The notes under the pieces were generated by a model. The model saw only the letters and a list, made by a program, of their open reading frames with translations, had not been told where the DNA came from and did no database searches. Position numbers and translations under genes: made by a program. From Lysobacter sp. ISL-50 (lineage in GTDB: Bacteria; Pseudomonadota; Gammaproteobacteria; Xanthomonadales; Xanthomonadaceae), in the NCBI RefSeq assembly GCF_018612875.1, contig NZ_JAGGRI010000016.1:1-64000 (forward strand): a stretch of DNA of 64,000 nt. The letters are read 5' to 3'. Shown piece after piece: positions 45,759 to 59,242 of this stretch. The first letter of the stretch is position 1, and each line of letters begins with the position of its first letter.

Positions 45759-46760
45759 ATGAAACCCTGGACTGTGCGCGAACTCGCGCCGCAACCCGGC
45801 CGCCGCGTCGTCATCACCGGCGCCACCGGCGGCATCGGCCTGGAAACCGCGCTGGCGTTGGCCGGCGCCGATTTCGAGGTGATCGTCACCGGCCGCAACA
45901 ACGACAAGGGCGAGATCGCCTTGCGCCGCATCCGCGATGCGCATCCGCGCGCGCGGGTGCGCTACGAACACCTCGACCTCGCCAGCCTGGCCTCGGTGAA
46001 GCAGTTCGCCGAGCGTTACGCCGCGCAGCACGACAGCCTCGATGTGTTGATCAACAACGCCGGCGTGATGACGCCGCCGCAGCGGCAGACCACCGCCGAC
46101 GGCTTCGAACTGCAGTTCGGCACCAATTATCTGGGCCACTACGCGCTGACCGCGCGGCTGCTGCCGCAGTTGCGCAAGGGCGCCGCGCCGCGCGTGGTCA
46201 ACGTCAGCAGCCTGGCGCACAAGCTGCTGGCCGATATCCACTTCGACGATCTGCAATGGCAGCGCGGCTACAAACCGTGGCGGGCGTATGCGCAGTCGAA
46301 GCTGGCCATGCTCAGCTTCGCCTTCGAACTGCAGCGGCGCAGCGATGCCGGCGATTGGGGACTGATCGGCAACGGCGCCCATCCGGGCTATGCGCGCACC
46401 GATCTGATCGCCAACGGACCCGGCACCGATGCGTGGTACACGCGGCTGGGCGTGCGCTGGCTTCAACCCTGGACCAGCCACTCCGCCGCCAGCGGTGCGA
46501 TGCCGACGGTCTACGCCGCGGCCGCGCCGCAGGCCAAGCGCGGCGGATACTACGGCCCCAGCGACATGTTCGAACAGAAAGGTCCGGTGGGCGAAGCCAG
46601 GATCGGCGCGCGAGCGCTCGATGAAGCCATCGCCGCGCGCCTGTGGGACGTTTCGGCCCGACTGACCGGAGTAAGCTGGCCGAGCACCTTGATCGACACC
46701 GCCGCGCCCGCGCGCACCGCGGCCGGCGGTGCGGATTGGAATTCGGAGCGCACGGCATGA
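45759..46760 (+). CDS. SDR oxidoreductase, retinol dehydrogenase-like
   Basis: Protein of 333 residues with AAGGAAC before the ATG. Glycine motif VVITGATGGIGLETALALAG, then NNAGVM, VVNVSSLAHK and catalytic YAQSKLAMLSFAF (YxxxK). The substrate-loop region (NGAHPGYARTDLIANGPG) matches the RDH/WW-domain oxidoreductase-like subgroup. It ends in a four-base overlap (ATGA) with the next gene, so the two are translationally coupled. Substrate unknown. Confidence 0.9.
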   Translation: MKPWTVRELAPQPGRRVVITGATGGIGLETALALAGADFEVIVTGRNNDKGEIALRRIRDAHPRARVRYEHLDLASLASVKQFAERYAAQHDSLDVLINNAGVMTPPQRQTTADGFELQFGTNYLGHYALTARLLPQLRKGAAPRVVNVSSLAHKLLADIHFDDLQWQRGYKPWRAYAQSKLAMLSFAFELQRRSDAGDWGLIGNGAHPGYARTDLIANGPGTDAWYTRLGVRWLQPWTSHSAASGAMPTVYAAAAPQAKRGGYYGPSDMFEQKGPVGEARIGARALDEAIAARLWDVSARLTGVSWPSTLIDTAAPARTAAGGADWNSERTA

Positions 46761-47440
46761 AGGTAGTGATCTTCGGCGCGACCGGCATGGTCGGGCAGGG
46801 CGTGTTGCGCGAGTGCCTGCTCGCGCCGGACGTCGAGCAGGTGCAGACCGTCGGCCGCAGCGCGACCGGCGGCGGCGAGGCCAAGCTGCGCGAAGTGGTG
46901 CACGCGGACTTCCTCGACTTCAGCGCGGTGGAAGAACAACTGCGCGGCTTCGACGCGTGTTTTTTCTGCCTGGGCGTGAGTTCTCTGGGCATGAACGAAG
47001 CCGACTACACCCGCATCACCCACGACTACACGATGGCGGCCGCGCGCACGCTGGCGAAGTTGAACCCGGGCATGGTCTTCACCTACGTCACCGGCGCCGG
47101 CACCGACAGCAGCGAGCAGGGCCGCACGATGTGGGCGCGGGTCAAGGGCCGCACCGAAAACGAGTTGCAAAGGCTCGGCTTCAAGGCGACGTATCTGTTC
47201 CGGCCCGGCGCGATCCTGCCCTTGCACGGGATCGAGCCGAAGGATTCCCGCCTGCGCACGCTGTACCGGTTGACCAGGCCGCTGTGGCGCATGGCGCGCG
47301 CGGCTTGGCCGAACCGGATCGCGAGCACGGAAACCATCGGCCTGGCGATGCTCGGCGTCGTGCGTCGCGGCGCGGCCAAGGCGATCGTCGATCCGCCCGA
47401 TATCGAGGCGATCGCGCGTCGCGAACGCGGCGAGGGATAG
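46757..47440 (+). CDS. NAD(P)-binding epimerase-like oxidoreductase
   Basis: Protein of 227 residues with Rossmann start MKVVIFGATGMVGQGVLREC. Next come FFCLGVSSLGMNEADYTRIT and VFTYVTGAGTDSSEQGRTMW, where an active-site Tyr is not evident. ARVKGRTENELQRLGFKATY has the lysine at the SDR position and FRPGAILP follows. Family resemblance is to atypical SDRs of the NAD(P)H-binding (YwnB/HTATIP2-like) group. Last gene of the TetR-linked operon. Confidence 0.85.
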   Translation: MKVVIFGATGMVGQGVLRECLLAPDVEQVQTVGRSATGGGEAKLREVVHADFLDFSAVEEQLRGFDACFFCLGVSSLGMNEADYTRITHDYTMAAARTLAKLNPGMVFTYVTGAGTDSSEQGRTMWARVKGRTENELQRLGFKATYLFRPGAILPLHGIEPKDSRLRTLYRLTRPLWRMARAAWPNRIASTETIGLAMLGVVRRGAAKAIVDPPDIEAIARRERGEG

Positions 47441-47620
47441 GGCGATCGCGGGTTCGCGCCCGCCGCGCCAGCGTTGCGCCGTGCGCTAGGCGCCATCCGC
47501 GCTGTGCAAGAATGAGCCGGCCGCGCCGCTTTCAGCCCAGGTTCGGTGCCCGCGCGCTTACATCGACCCCGCAGCGCCCGCGCATGCGTTGCAACCTACT
47601 CCATCCCAGGAGGTGCCCGC

Positions 47621-48190
47621 ATGTCATCCTCGATCCGCGCACGGTGGCTGCCCGCCACGGCTTTGTTGCTTTCCTTCACAGTGAGCGCCTGCATGGCATC
47701 CGGCAGCAATCCTTCCGATCCGAAATCCGCCGCCGCCAAACCGGCCCCGGCGGCCGCGCCCGCCGCGGCGCAATCGCAACCGGCGCAGGCCGAGCAGGCG
47801 CCGCCGCAATACGCCCAGCCCGACGACGCTCAAGCCAGGCCGGGCCGCGCCCAGGTCGGCGCGCCGGTCGGCGCCGGGCCGTTCGCCCAGTTCATCGTCA
47901 AGTACCGCGACGGCACCGCGCCGCTGACGCAGGCCGGGGCGGTGCAGCCGCGCCTGGACCGCACCGCGAAGCAGGCCGGCCTGGCCAACAAGAGCGGCCT
48001 GAAGCTGACCTGGAAACACCGCATGGGCATCCACGCCGACGTGTTCGCCGTCAGCCCGGCGCTCGACCGCGCCGAAGCCGTGCGGTTGATGGAAACCTTC
48101 GCCAACGATCCGGATGTGCAGTTCATCGAGCCCGACAACCACATCTCGCTCGGTCCGATCATTCGCAGCCCGGAGCCGGTGGACAAATAA
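47621..48190 (+). CDS. orphan subtilase propeptide as a lipoprotein
   Basis: Protein of 189 residues with AGGAGG eight bases before the ATG. Lipoprotein signal: ALLLSFTVSACMASG, so the lipid-bearing cysteine follows SA. A Pro/Ala/Gln linker follows (about 30-85). Then comes an I9-like propeptide domain (about 88-175) that aligns with the subtilase prosegments: AQFIVKYRDGTAPLTQ, TWKHRMGIHADVFAV, LDRAEAVRLMETFANDP, VQFIEPDNHIS. The protein ends 12 residues later. The intact signal, ribosome site, linker and terminator argue for a functional gene rather than a broken protease. A membrane-tethered inhibitor or folding helper for the secreted subtilases is a reasonable inference. Confidence 0.85.
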   Translation: MSSSIRARWLPATALLLSFTVSACMASGSNPSDPKSAAAKPAPAAAPAAAQSQPAQAEQAPPQYAQPDDAQARPGRAQVGAPVGAGPFAQFIVKYRDGTAPLTQAGAVQPRLDRTAKQAGLANKSGLKLTWKHRMGIHADVFAVSPALDRAEAVRLMETFANDPDVQFIEPDNHISLGPIIRSPEPVDK

Positions 48191-48259
48191 GGCGCGATGT
48201 CGATTCGTTGATGCGCGACACAGAAACCGGCGGCCGGTGCGGCGCGGTGGACGACCTCA

Positions 48260-48289
48260 GGAACCCCGGCGAAAGCCGGGGTTTTTTCG
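48260..48289 (+). terminator. terminator of the lipoprotein propeptide gene
   Basis: AACCCCGGCGAAAGCCGGGG followed by six T, about 70 bases after the stop. The remaining gap to 48636 shows nothing beyond the ribosome site of the next gene. Confidence 0.9.
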
Positions 48290-48636
48290 TTGCGGCGCAA
48301 TAAGACGATTTCTTCGGATTCCAGGCATTGCATGGAAGAAAGCGACACGGCGAAGGCAGATTTACGATGCATGACAAGCATCACGAACGTGGCTCTTCAA
48401 TCGCCTCCGATGCCATTGCCGCTGCTTGCTTCGAGCCGCTAGCGTCGTGATGCGGGTGAGACGACGACCTCGACCCGCGAACGGATCTTCGCAAGGGCAG
48501 GGCACGCACGCTCATCGGTTCCATTCGCGCATCGAAGCTTCGATGCACGGGCGGGTTTGCGTCAGCTCCACCCTCGAGGTCCGCTGAAGTCACCTTTCGG
48601 CCGCTTTGCGGCTTTCCACTCTCGGGGGTTTCAATC

Positions 48637-50574
48637 ATGTCCAGCAAGTCTTCCGGCCGCTCGCGCGGTCTGAATGCGGCGCGCGCCGTCGTATTCGCAT
48701 CGGGTATCGCGGCGCTGCCGGCGTTCGCCGCGCAGCCCTTGTTCATCGGCGACGCCGCGCCCGCGCGCGCCGCCACTGTGTCCGCGCAAGGCGCTTCCGC
48801 GCTCGGCCGCGCGCAAGCCCTGGCCGCCGCGCCGGCCACCGCATCGCTGCAACTCAAGCGCGCCGACGCCAGCCTGGTCAGCGCCGACACGCGCGAGATC
48901 GAACTGCGCCTGGGCTCGCATCTGGTCAACGCCGTGCTCGACAGCGCGCGCGACACCGGCCGCGGCAGCACCGTGTGGCTGGGCCATCTGCGCGAGAACG
49001 CGAAAGCCGCCGGCCACGACGCGCGCGAAGTGCGCCACGACGAACGCAACTCGGTCGCCCTGGTGCGCCGCGGCAACGGCGTCACCGGCAACGTGCGCGT
49101 GGACGGCCATCTGTATCGCATCCGCCCGCTCGCCGATGGCAGCCATGCGGTGATCGAGGTCGATGAAAGCCGCATGCCGCCGGATCACCCGGCCAATTAC
49201 CGCGATTCCGACCTGCCGCAGATCGACATGCGCGCCGCCACCCGCGCCGCGATCAACGCCGTCGGCCCGAGCGCGATCGATCCGGGCGCCACCGCGACCA
49301 TCCGCGTGCAGGTCGTGGCCACCAACCAGGCCATCGCCGCGTACGGCGGCGACATGCAGGCGCTGGTCGAGCTGGCCGTGGCCGAGAGCAACCAGGGCTA
49401 CACCAACTCCAATGTCGGCATCACGCTGGAACTGGCCAACTACCGCACCGTCGAATACACCTCGGCCGGCGACGGCCACTTCACCGACGAAGACCGCTTC
49501 TCCGACCCCAGCGACGGCTACATGGACGACATCCATGCCAGTCGCGACGCCAACGCCGCCGACGTCAGCGTGCTGGTCATCGACGACGGCGGCAACTGCG
49601 GCCTGGCCCATTCGATCGGCTCGACCGCGGCCACCGCGTTCGCGACCGTGCATTACGACTGCGCCACCGGCTACTACAGCTTCGCGCACGAAATCGGCCA
49701 CCTGCTGTCGGCGCGCCACGATCCGGCCGCCGATCCGACCAACACGCCGTACGCCTACGGCCACGGTTATCGCTATGAACCGGCGGGCGGCGCCAAGTGG
49801 CGCACGATCATGGCCTACAACTGCAGCGGCGGCTGCCCGCGTCTGAACTACTGGTCGAACCCGGACGTGACCTACAACGGCGTGGCGATGGGCACGGCCG
49901 ACAAGAACCACAACCAGCGCGTGCTGGTGCAGACCAAGGCCGCGATGGCCGCGTTCCGCGGCGCGCCGGGCGGCAACACCGCGCCGGTGGCCAACTTCAG
50001 CTCCAGCGCCAGCGGGTTGACGGTGAGCTTCACCGACAGCTCCAGCGACAGCGACGGCAGCATCGCCTCGCGCAGCTGGAACTTCGGCGACGGCACCACT
50101 TCGACCGCGACCCATCCGAGCAAGACCTACAGCGCGGCCGGCACCTACACCGTCACCCTGACCGTCACCGACAACGGCGGCCTGACCCACACCAAGACCG
50201 CCTCGGTCACGGTCAGCGCCAGCGGTGTGCAGACCTACACCAACGGCGCCGACGTCAACATCCCGGACAACAACGCGACCGGCGTGTCGAGCAGCATCGC
50301 CGTGTCGGGCCGTACCGGCAACGCGCCGAGCAATGCGCAGGTCGCGGTGACCATCGTGCATCCGTACAAGGGCGACCTGATCGTCGATCTGATCGCGCCG
50401 GACGGTTCGGTCTACAACATCCACAATCGCACCGGCGGCAGCGCCGACAACGTCAGCGGCACGTTCACCCTCAATCTGTCGAGCGAAGCGCTCAACGGCA
50501 GCTGGAAGCTGCGCGCCGCCGATCGCGCCTCCGCCGACGTCGGCAAGATCGACACCTGGAGCATCACCTTCTAA
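48637..50574 (+). CDS. secreted metzincin-like zinc metalloprotease with PKD and P domains
   Basis: Extracellular protease precursor of 645 residues. The leader CGGGGGTTTCAATCATG resembles that of subtilase 1. A signal peptide (AVVFASGIAALPAFAA) is followed by a propeptide of about 170 residues. The zinc site is HEIGHLLSARH: His351, Glu352, His355 and His361, with a downstream Met-turn (TIMAYNC, Met392). The usual metzincin Gly is Ser here. A PKD domain (about 447-528, [12 protein letters not shown]) and a P domain (about 533-645, YTNGADVNIPDNN to TWSITF) follow. The P domain belongs to the same sequence type as subtilases 1 and 2. Family is near M12B/reprolysin-like bacterial proteases. Confidence 0.92.
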   Translation: MSSKSSGRSRGLNAARAVVFASGIAALPAFAAQPLFIGDAAPARAATVSAQGASALGRAQALAAAPATASLQLKRADASLVSADTREIELRLGSHLVNAVLDSARDTGRGSTVWLGHLRENAKAAGHDAREVRHDERNSVALVRRGNGVTGNVRVDGHLYRIRPLADGSHAVIEVDESRMPPDHPANYRDSDLPQIDMRAATRAAINAVGPSAIDPGATATIRVQVVATNQAIAAYGGDMQALVELAVAESNQGYTNSNVGITLELANYRTVEYTSAGDGHFTDEDRFSDPSDGYMDDIHASRDANAADVSVLVIDDGGNCGLAHSIGSTAATAFATVHYDCATGYYSFAHEIGHLLSARHDPAADPTNTPYAYGHGYRYEPAGGAKWRTIMAYNCSGGCPRLNYWSNPDVTYNGVAMGTADKNHNQRVLVQTKAAMAAFRGAPGGNTAPVANFSSSASGLTVSFTDSSSDSDGSIASRSWNFGDGTTSTATHPSKTYSAAGTYTVTLTVTDNGGLTHTKTASVTVSASGVQTYTNGADVNIPDNNATGVSSSIAVSGRTGNAPSNAQVAVTIVHPYKGDLIVDLIAPDGSVYNIHNRTGGSADNVSGTFTLNLSSEALNGSWKLRAADRASADVGKIDTWSITF

Positions 50575-52866
<2,292 letters not shown>

Positions 52867-52932
52867 TCCAGGCGGGTCGTCGTCCGGGCGATCGCGTCGC
52901 GATGTCCGGATGAGGGCTGATATGTTGCAAGC

Positions 52933-52964
52933 AGAACCCCGGCTTCGGCCGGGGTTCTTTTTTT
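52933..52964 (+). terminator. terminator of lysyl endopeptidase 1
   Basis: AACCCCGGCTTCGGCCGGGG hairpin flanked by AG and followed by TTCTTTTTTT, about 70 bases after the stop. Confidence 0.9.
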
Positions 52965-52989
52965 GATGTTCGCGTAGATGCTTGGGGCC

Positions 52990-53122
52990 TGTTGTGGGAG
53001 GGAGCTTTAGCCCCGATGCTCTTCGTGCAGATATCCATGTATCTGCATTCACTAACCCTTGTGTTTGAAATTGCACGGCGACCTGACCGAACAGCATCGG
53101 GGCTAAAGCTCCCTCCCACAAC
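52990..53122. repeat. REP doublet copy 1, 133 bp
   Basis: Terminal inverted repeats of about 30 bases: left TGTTGTGGGAGGGAGCTTTA going into GCCCCGATGCT, right its complement ending CCCTCCCACAACA. A 75-base centre carries TATCCATGTATCTGCATTCA. It has the shape of a MITE or REP doublet but no transposase. Confidence 0.85.
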
Positions 53123-53292
53123 AGACGCCGTGGCGCTCGCACACGGCTGGCAAGTCCGATATGGGATGGCATGTTTCCAAGCCGTGCATCGTCCGGATTT
53201 TCGTATAGCGATGGCCGGGTGAGGGGCGGTACGTTGCAAGCCGAACGTGGCCCCGCCGGTTTTTTCCATGTTCGCGCGGACGCTTCGAGGTC

Positions 53293-53426
53293 TGTTGTAG
53301 GAGGGAGCTTCAGCCCCGATGCTCTTCGTACAGATATCCATGCATCCGCATTCACTAAGCTTTGTGTCTGAAATCGCATCGCGACCTGCCCGAAAAGCAT
53401 CGGGGCTAAAGCTCCCTCCCACAACA
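53293..53426. repeat. REP doublet copy 2, 134 bp
   Basis: Near-identical to copy 1 and 303 bases further on in the same orientation. The sequences just outside also match in part (GTCCGATA/GTTCGATA after each copy), so the duplicated block is longer than the element. From 53427 to 54001 no gene is supported; short ORFs there lack ribosome sites. Confidence 0.85.
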
Positions 53427-53824
53427 GAGGCCGTGGCTGTCGCACACCGATGGAAAGTTCGATAGCGGGCGGCCCGTCGCATCGGCGAGCGCCTGAATGT
53501 ACCGCCCGCGCATCCACTAGTGCAGCGCAACATGATGCTGCTCAGCTATGGAATAACCGCGATTTTTCTCCGCGACGCAACGCGTCGCCATCGCCCCTTC
53601 ACACCACCCCATCTGCAAGTTCCCGTTCATCGTGAGCTGCATTGCATTATGAATTCGCGCGATGTCTCAGTTTCAATTTCCTGTTCGGGACACCGATTTC
53701 ATCAGAAACAAATCTTGCTCGTATGCGTGACGCGATGCACAAATCCGATGTCGATTCGGAGGATTTGCGTCTTGTTGTGCGCGACGCGGCTGCCGCAAAG
53801 TCGCGCCGTGGTGCAAAAAGTTGA

Positions 53825-56014
<2,190 letters not shown>

Positions 56015-56037
56015 TCCACCGCGTTTGATCGACCGAA

Positions 56038-56068
56038 CGCCGCGGCCCAAAAAGCCGCGGCGTTTTTC
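56038..56068 (+). terminator. terminator of lysyl endopeptidase 2
   Basis: GCCGCGGC/GCCGCGGC stem around CCAAAAA, followed by GTTTTT, about 25 bases after the stop. The remaining gap to 56318 holds only the ribosome site (GGAGAG) of the next gene. Confidence 0.85.
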
Positions 56069-56318
56069 CTGGGAAAGAGGCAGCGGCGATCAAGCCACGC
56101 GCGCCGCGGCCGCCGCCGCATCGCCCGCATCGACCGCGTTCGAAAGCGCGATTGCTTCGCGCATCGATCCTCGCCGCGTCGTTCTGCTGCGAACATCACG
56201 AAAGCGCCGCGTTCGCGCGCCCAGCGGTGCTTGTCAGTGCTTCGAACTCATCCGCAGCATGGATACCAGGCACGCCCCGCGTCGCTACCCACCGCACCGG
56301 TACATGGAGAGTTTCCCA

Positions 56319-58601
56319 ATGCGCTTCCAACACGCCGCGTTGCCGCTGTTGCTGGCTTTGTCCGCCAGCGCCGCGGCCGCCGATGAGCAACCCGTCTTCG
56401 TCACCGCCAAGTACGAAAATCCCGCGCAACTGCAGCGCATCGCCTCGCGCTTCCAGCATCTCAACGTCGATCGCCGGGCCAAGACGGTGCGCGTGGAGGC
56501 CCTGCCAGAAGACCTGGCCGCGCTGACCCGCGCCGGCTTCAAGTACGAAATCGATCAGGACGCCACCGCCAGGCTCCAGCGCCTGCAAAGCGCGCTGCAA
56601 AGTTCCTTGAACGGCGCCAAGAGCATTCCCGGTTTCACCTGCTTCCGCACGGTGGAAGAAACCTATTCCACGATGGACACGCTGGCGGCGAACAAGCCGA
56701 ACCTGGCGCGCATCACCACCATCGGCCCGACCTGGCAGAAGACCCAGAACGCCGGCACCGGCTACGACATGCGCGTGCTGCGGCTGAGCAACACCGCCAC
56801 CGACACCGCGCTGCCGAACAAGCCCACGCTGGTGCTGTTCGGTTCGATCCACGCCCGCGAATACGCGCCGGCCGAACTGGTCACCCGTTTCGCCGAAGGC
56901 CTGGTCAACGGCTACGGCACCGATCCGGAAGCGACCTGGCTGCTCGACAACTTCGCCTTCCAACTGGTGCTGCAGGCCAATCCCGATGGCCGCAAGAAGG
57001 CCGAAGCGGGCGCTTCGTGGCGCAAGAACGTCAACAACAGCAACGGCGGAAGCTGCAGCGCGAGCAGCTACGGCACCGATCTCAACCGCAATTTCCCGTA
57101 TCACTGGAACACCGCCCCGGGCGGTTCCAGCGGCAATCAGTGCGCGGAGACTTATCGCGGCCCGACGCCGGCGTCGGACCCGGAAACGAAGAATCTGATG
57201 GGCCTGGTCGCCGGCACCCGCGGCAGCAACGGCGTCTACACCGGCGGCGTCTTCGCCGACCGCCGTCCCGACGACGTCAACACGGCCGCGCCCGACGATA
57301 CGCAAGGCGTGTTCATCGATATCCACAGCGCCGCCGACCTGGTGCTGTGGTCGTGGGGCGACACCAGCAATCCCGCGCCGAACATGAGCGGTCTGCGCAC
57401 GCTCGGCCGGCGCATGGCGTATTTCAACGGCTACTACCCGCAGCAGTCCGATGAGCTGTACGCCACCGACGGCACCACCGACGACACCATGTACGGTCTG
57501 CTCGGCGTGCCGGCCTATACGATCGAACTGGGCGGCAGTTTCTTCGAAAGCTGCAGCAGCTTCACCGGCACCACCTTGCCCAACAACCTCAAGACCCTGC
57601 GCTACGTCGCGCGCAGCCTGTGGGCGCCGTACACGCTGCCCAGCGGCCCGGATACCACGGTGGTCAACGTGTCCTCGGCCACGGTGCCGGCGGGTACGCC
57701 GGTGACGATCACCGCCAACATCAACGACAGCATCTTCAACCAGAGCAACGGCACCGAGGCGGTGCAGAACATCGCCTCGGCGCGCGCGTATCTGGACGCG
57801 CCGCCGTGGGCGAGCGGGGCGACGCCGATCGCGCTCAGCGCCAGCGACGGCAGCTTCAACAGCAGCAACGAGAACGTCACCGGCAGCATCTCCACCACCG
57901 GGCTCAGTCAGGGCCCGCACACGGTCTACGTGCAGGGCACCGACGCCTCGGGCAAGCCGGGCACGCCGAACGCGGTGCGTTTCACCGTCGGCGGCACCGG
58001 CCCGGTCAACAATCCGCCGGTGGCGAATTTCACCTCCAGCGCCAGCGGCCTGAGCGTGAACTTCACCGACACCTCCACCGACGGCGACGGCACCATCGCC
58101 TCGCGCAGCTGGAACTTCGGCGACGGCACCACGTCCACCGCGGTCAATCCATCCAAGACCTACAGCGCGGCGGGCACCTACAGCGTCACCTTGACGGTGA
58201 CCGACGACGACGGCGCCACCAACACCAAGACCGGTTCGGTCATCGTCGGCACCAGCGGTTCGCAGACCTACACCAACGGCACCGATGTGGCCATCACCGA
58301 CAACGCCACGGTGGAAAGTTCGATCACCGTGTCCGGCCGCAGCGGCAACGGTTTGCCGAGCACGCCGATCCAGGTCACGATCCATCACACCTACAAGAGC
58401 GACATCAAGGTCGATCTGGTGGCGCCGGATGGCACGGTCTACAACATCCACAACCGCACCGGCGGCAGCGCCGATAACCTCATCGGCACCTTCAACAAGA
58501 ATCTGTCGAGCGAGCCGCTCAACGGCGTGTGGAAGCTGCGAGTCAACGATAACGCGACCGGCGACGTCGGCCGGATCGATACCTGGAGCATCACGTTCTA
58601 A
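56319..58601 (+). CDS. secreted M14 zinc carboxypeptidase with PKD and P domains
   Basis: Precursor of 760 residues. The ATG at 56319 has GGAGAG eight bases upstream; signal peptide MRFQHAALPLLLALSASAAA. A propeptide (about 22-105) precedes the catalytic domain (about 110-430). Zinc ligands are His178 and Glu181 (SIHAREYAPAEL) and His336 (IDIHSAADL). Substrate-binding DLNRNFPYHW and catalytic Glu403 (YTIELGGSFFE) are present. An Ig-like spacer (about 440-560), PKD (563-643) and P domain (648-760, [17 protein letters not shown] to TWSITF) follow. It would trim C-terminal residues from peptides produced by the endopeptidases next to it. Confidence 0.94.
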   Translation: MRFQHAALPLLLALSASAAAADEQPVFVTAKYENPAQLQRIASRFQHLNVDRRAKTVRVEALPEDLAALTRAGFKYEIDQDATARLQRLQSALQSSLNGAKSIPGFTCFRTVEETYSTMDTLAANKPNLARITTIGPTWQKTQNAGTGYDMRVLRLSNTATDTALPNKPTLVLFGSIHAREYAPAELVTRFAEGLVNGYGTDPEATWLLDNFAFQLVLQANPDGRKKAEAGASWRKNVNNSNGGSCSASSYGTDLNRNFPYHWNTAPGGSSGNQCAETYRGPTPASDPETKNLMGLVAGTRGSNGVYTGGVFADRRPDDVNTAAPDDTQGVFIDIHSAADLVLWSWGDTSNPAPNMSGLRTLGRRMAYFNGYYPQQSDELYATDGTTDDTMYGLLGVPAYTIELGGSFFESCSSFTGTTLPNNLKTLRYVARSLWAPYTLPSGPDTTVVNVSSATVPAGTPVTITANINDSIFNQSNGTEAVQNIASARAYLDAPPWASGATPIALSASDGSFNSSNENVTGSISTTGLSQGPHTVYVQGTDASGKPGTPNAVRFTVGGTGPVNNPPVANFTSSASGLSVNFTDTSTDGDGTIASRSWNFGDGTTSTAVNPSKTYSAAGTYSVTLTVTDDDGATNTKTGSVIVGTSGSQTYTNGTDVAITDNATVESSITVSGRSGNGLPSTPIQVTIHHTYKSDIKVDLVAPDGTVYNIHNRTGGSADNLIGTFNKNLSSEPLNGVWKLRVNDNATGDVGRIDTWSITF

Positions 58602-58663
58602 GGTGGTTCCGCTTTAGCCGAAGCAGTGGGCGCATGCCTCCCGTGATCGGCTGACGACGACAA

Positions 58664-58698
58664 CGCGCCCCCGGCTTCGGCCGGGGGCGTTCGTTTTC
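58664..58698 (+). terminator. terminator of the M14 gene
   Basis: GCCCCCGGCTTCGGCCGGGG hairpin followed by GCGTTCGTTTTC, about 65 bases after the stop. The T-run is interrupted. Confidence 0.75.
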
Positions 58699-58912
58699 GA
58701 GGGGGCGCGATCGCGCCGGCATCGCGAGCGTAGGCATGCGCAGGCTCCGTGGCTCACGAAGACTCACGCGATGCTATCGAAAACATGAGGCGATGCCGTC
58801 GCTTCCTGGAAAACCATCGGACTCTGCCGCGGCGCGGCCGCGAAAACCATCCACCGATCCGCGACGTGCGGCGCATCGCCGCATCGCGCGATGTGCATCG
58901 TGTTTCCAGTGC

Positions 58913-58940
58913 CGAAACCCTGAAAATTCAGGGTTTTTCG
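58913..58940 (+). terminator. isolated hairpin with T-run
   Basis: AACCCTGAAAATTCAGGGTT followed by TTTCG: a perfect AACCCTGAA stem, about 240 bases past the previous terminator and in a gap without a recognised gene. It could end a small transcript starting after 58700, or act as a roadblock before the M28 promoter. Nothing else is seen between 58602 and 59242. Confidence 0.5.
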
Positions 58941-59242
58941 CGACATCAACGTGCTGGTCCCCATGCGCGCTTATCCCGTAATCGTTTACTGCGCGGTTGC
59001 ATGACTCAAGTCACGAACGCGAATGTGCGCTCGCACCGGTTGTCGCTTGTTGATGCGGTATCGCGCGATTAGGGTCTCACACCGGGCGCCTCGGATCTTT
59101 TTCCCCACGCACGTTTCGGCGCCGCTTTCACGCGCAGCTAGTCCTCCGGCGATCGCATCGCGCGGTCGTTTTTCCCATCACCCCGCGTCCTGGCGCCGAT
59201 GCCGGAGCATCCGCCGACGACGCCGAACCTGGAGCGCCATTC

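Noticed and set aside
52975-53430. Insertion sequence between the Lys-C genes
   Set aside because: The inverted-repeat elements are only about 133 bases long and no transposase frame is present.
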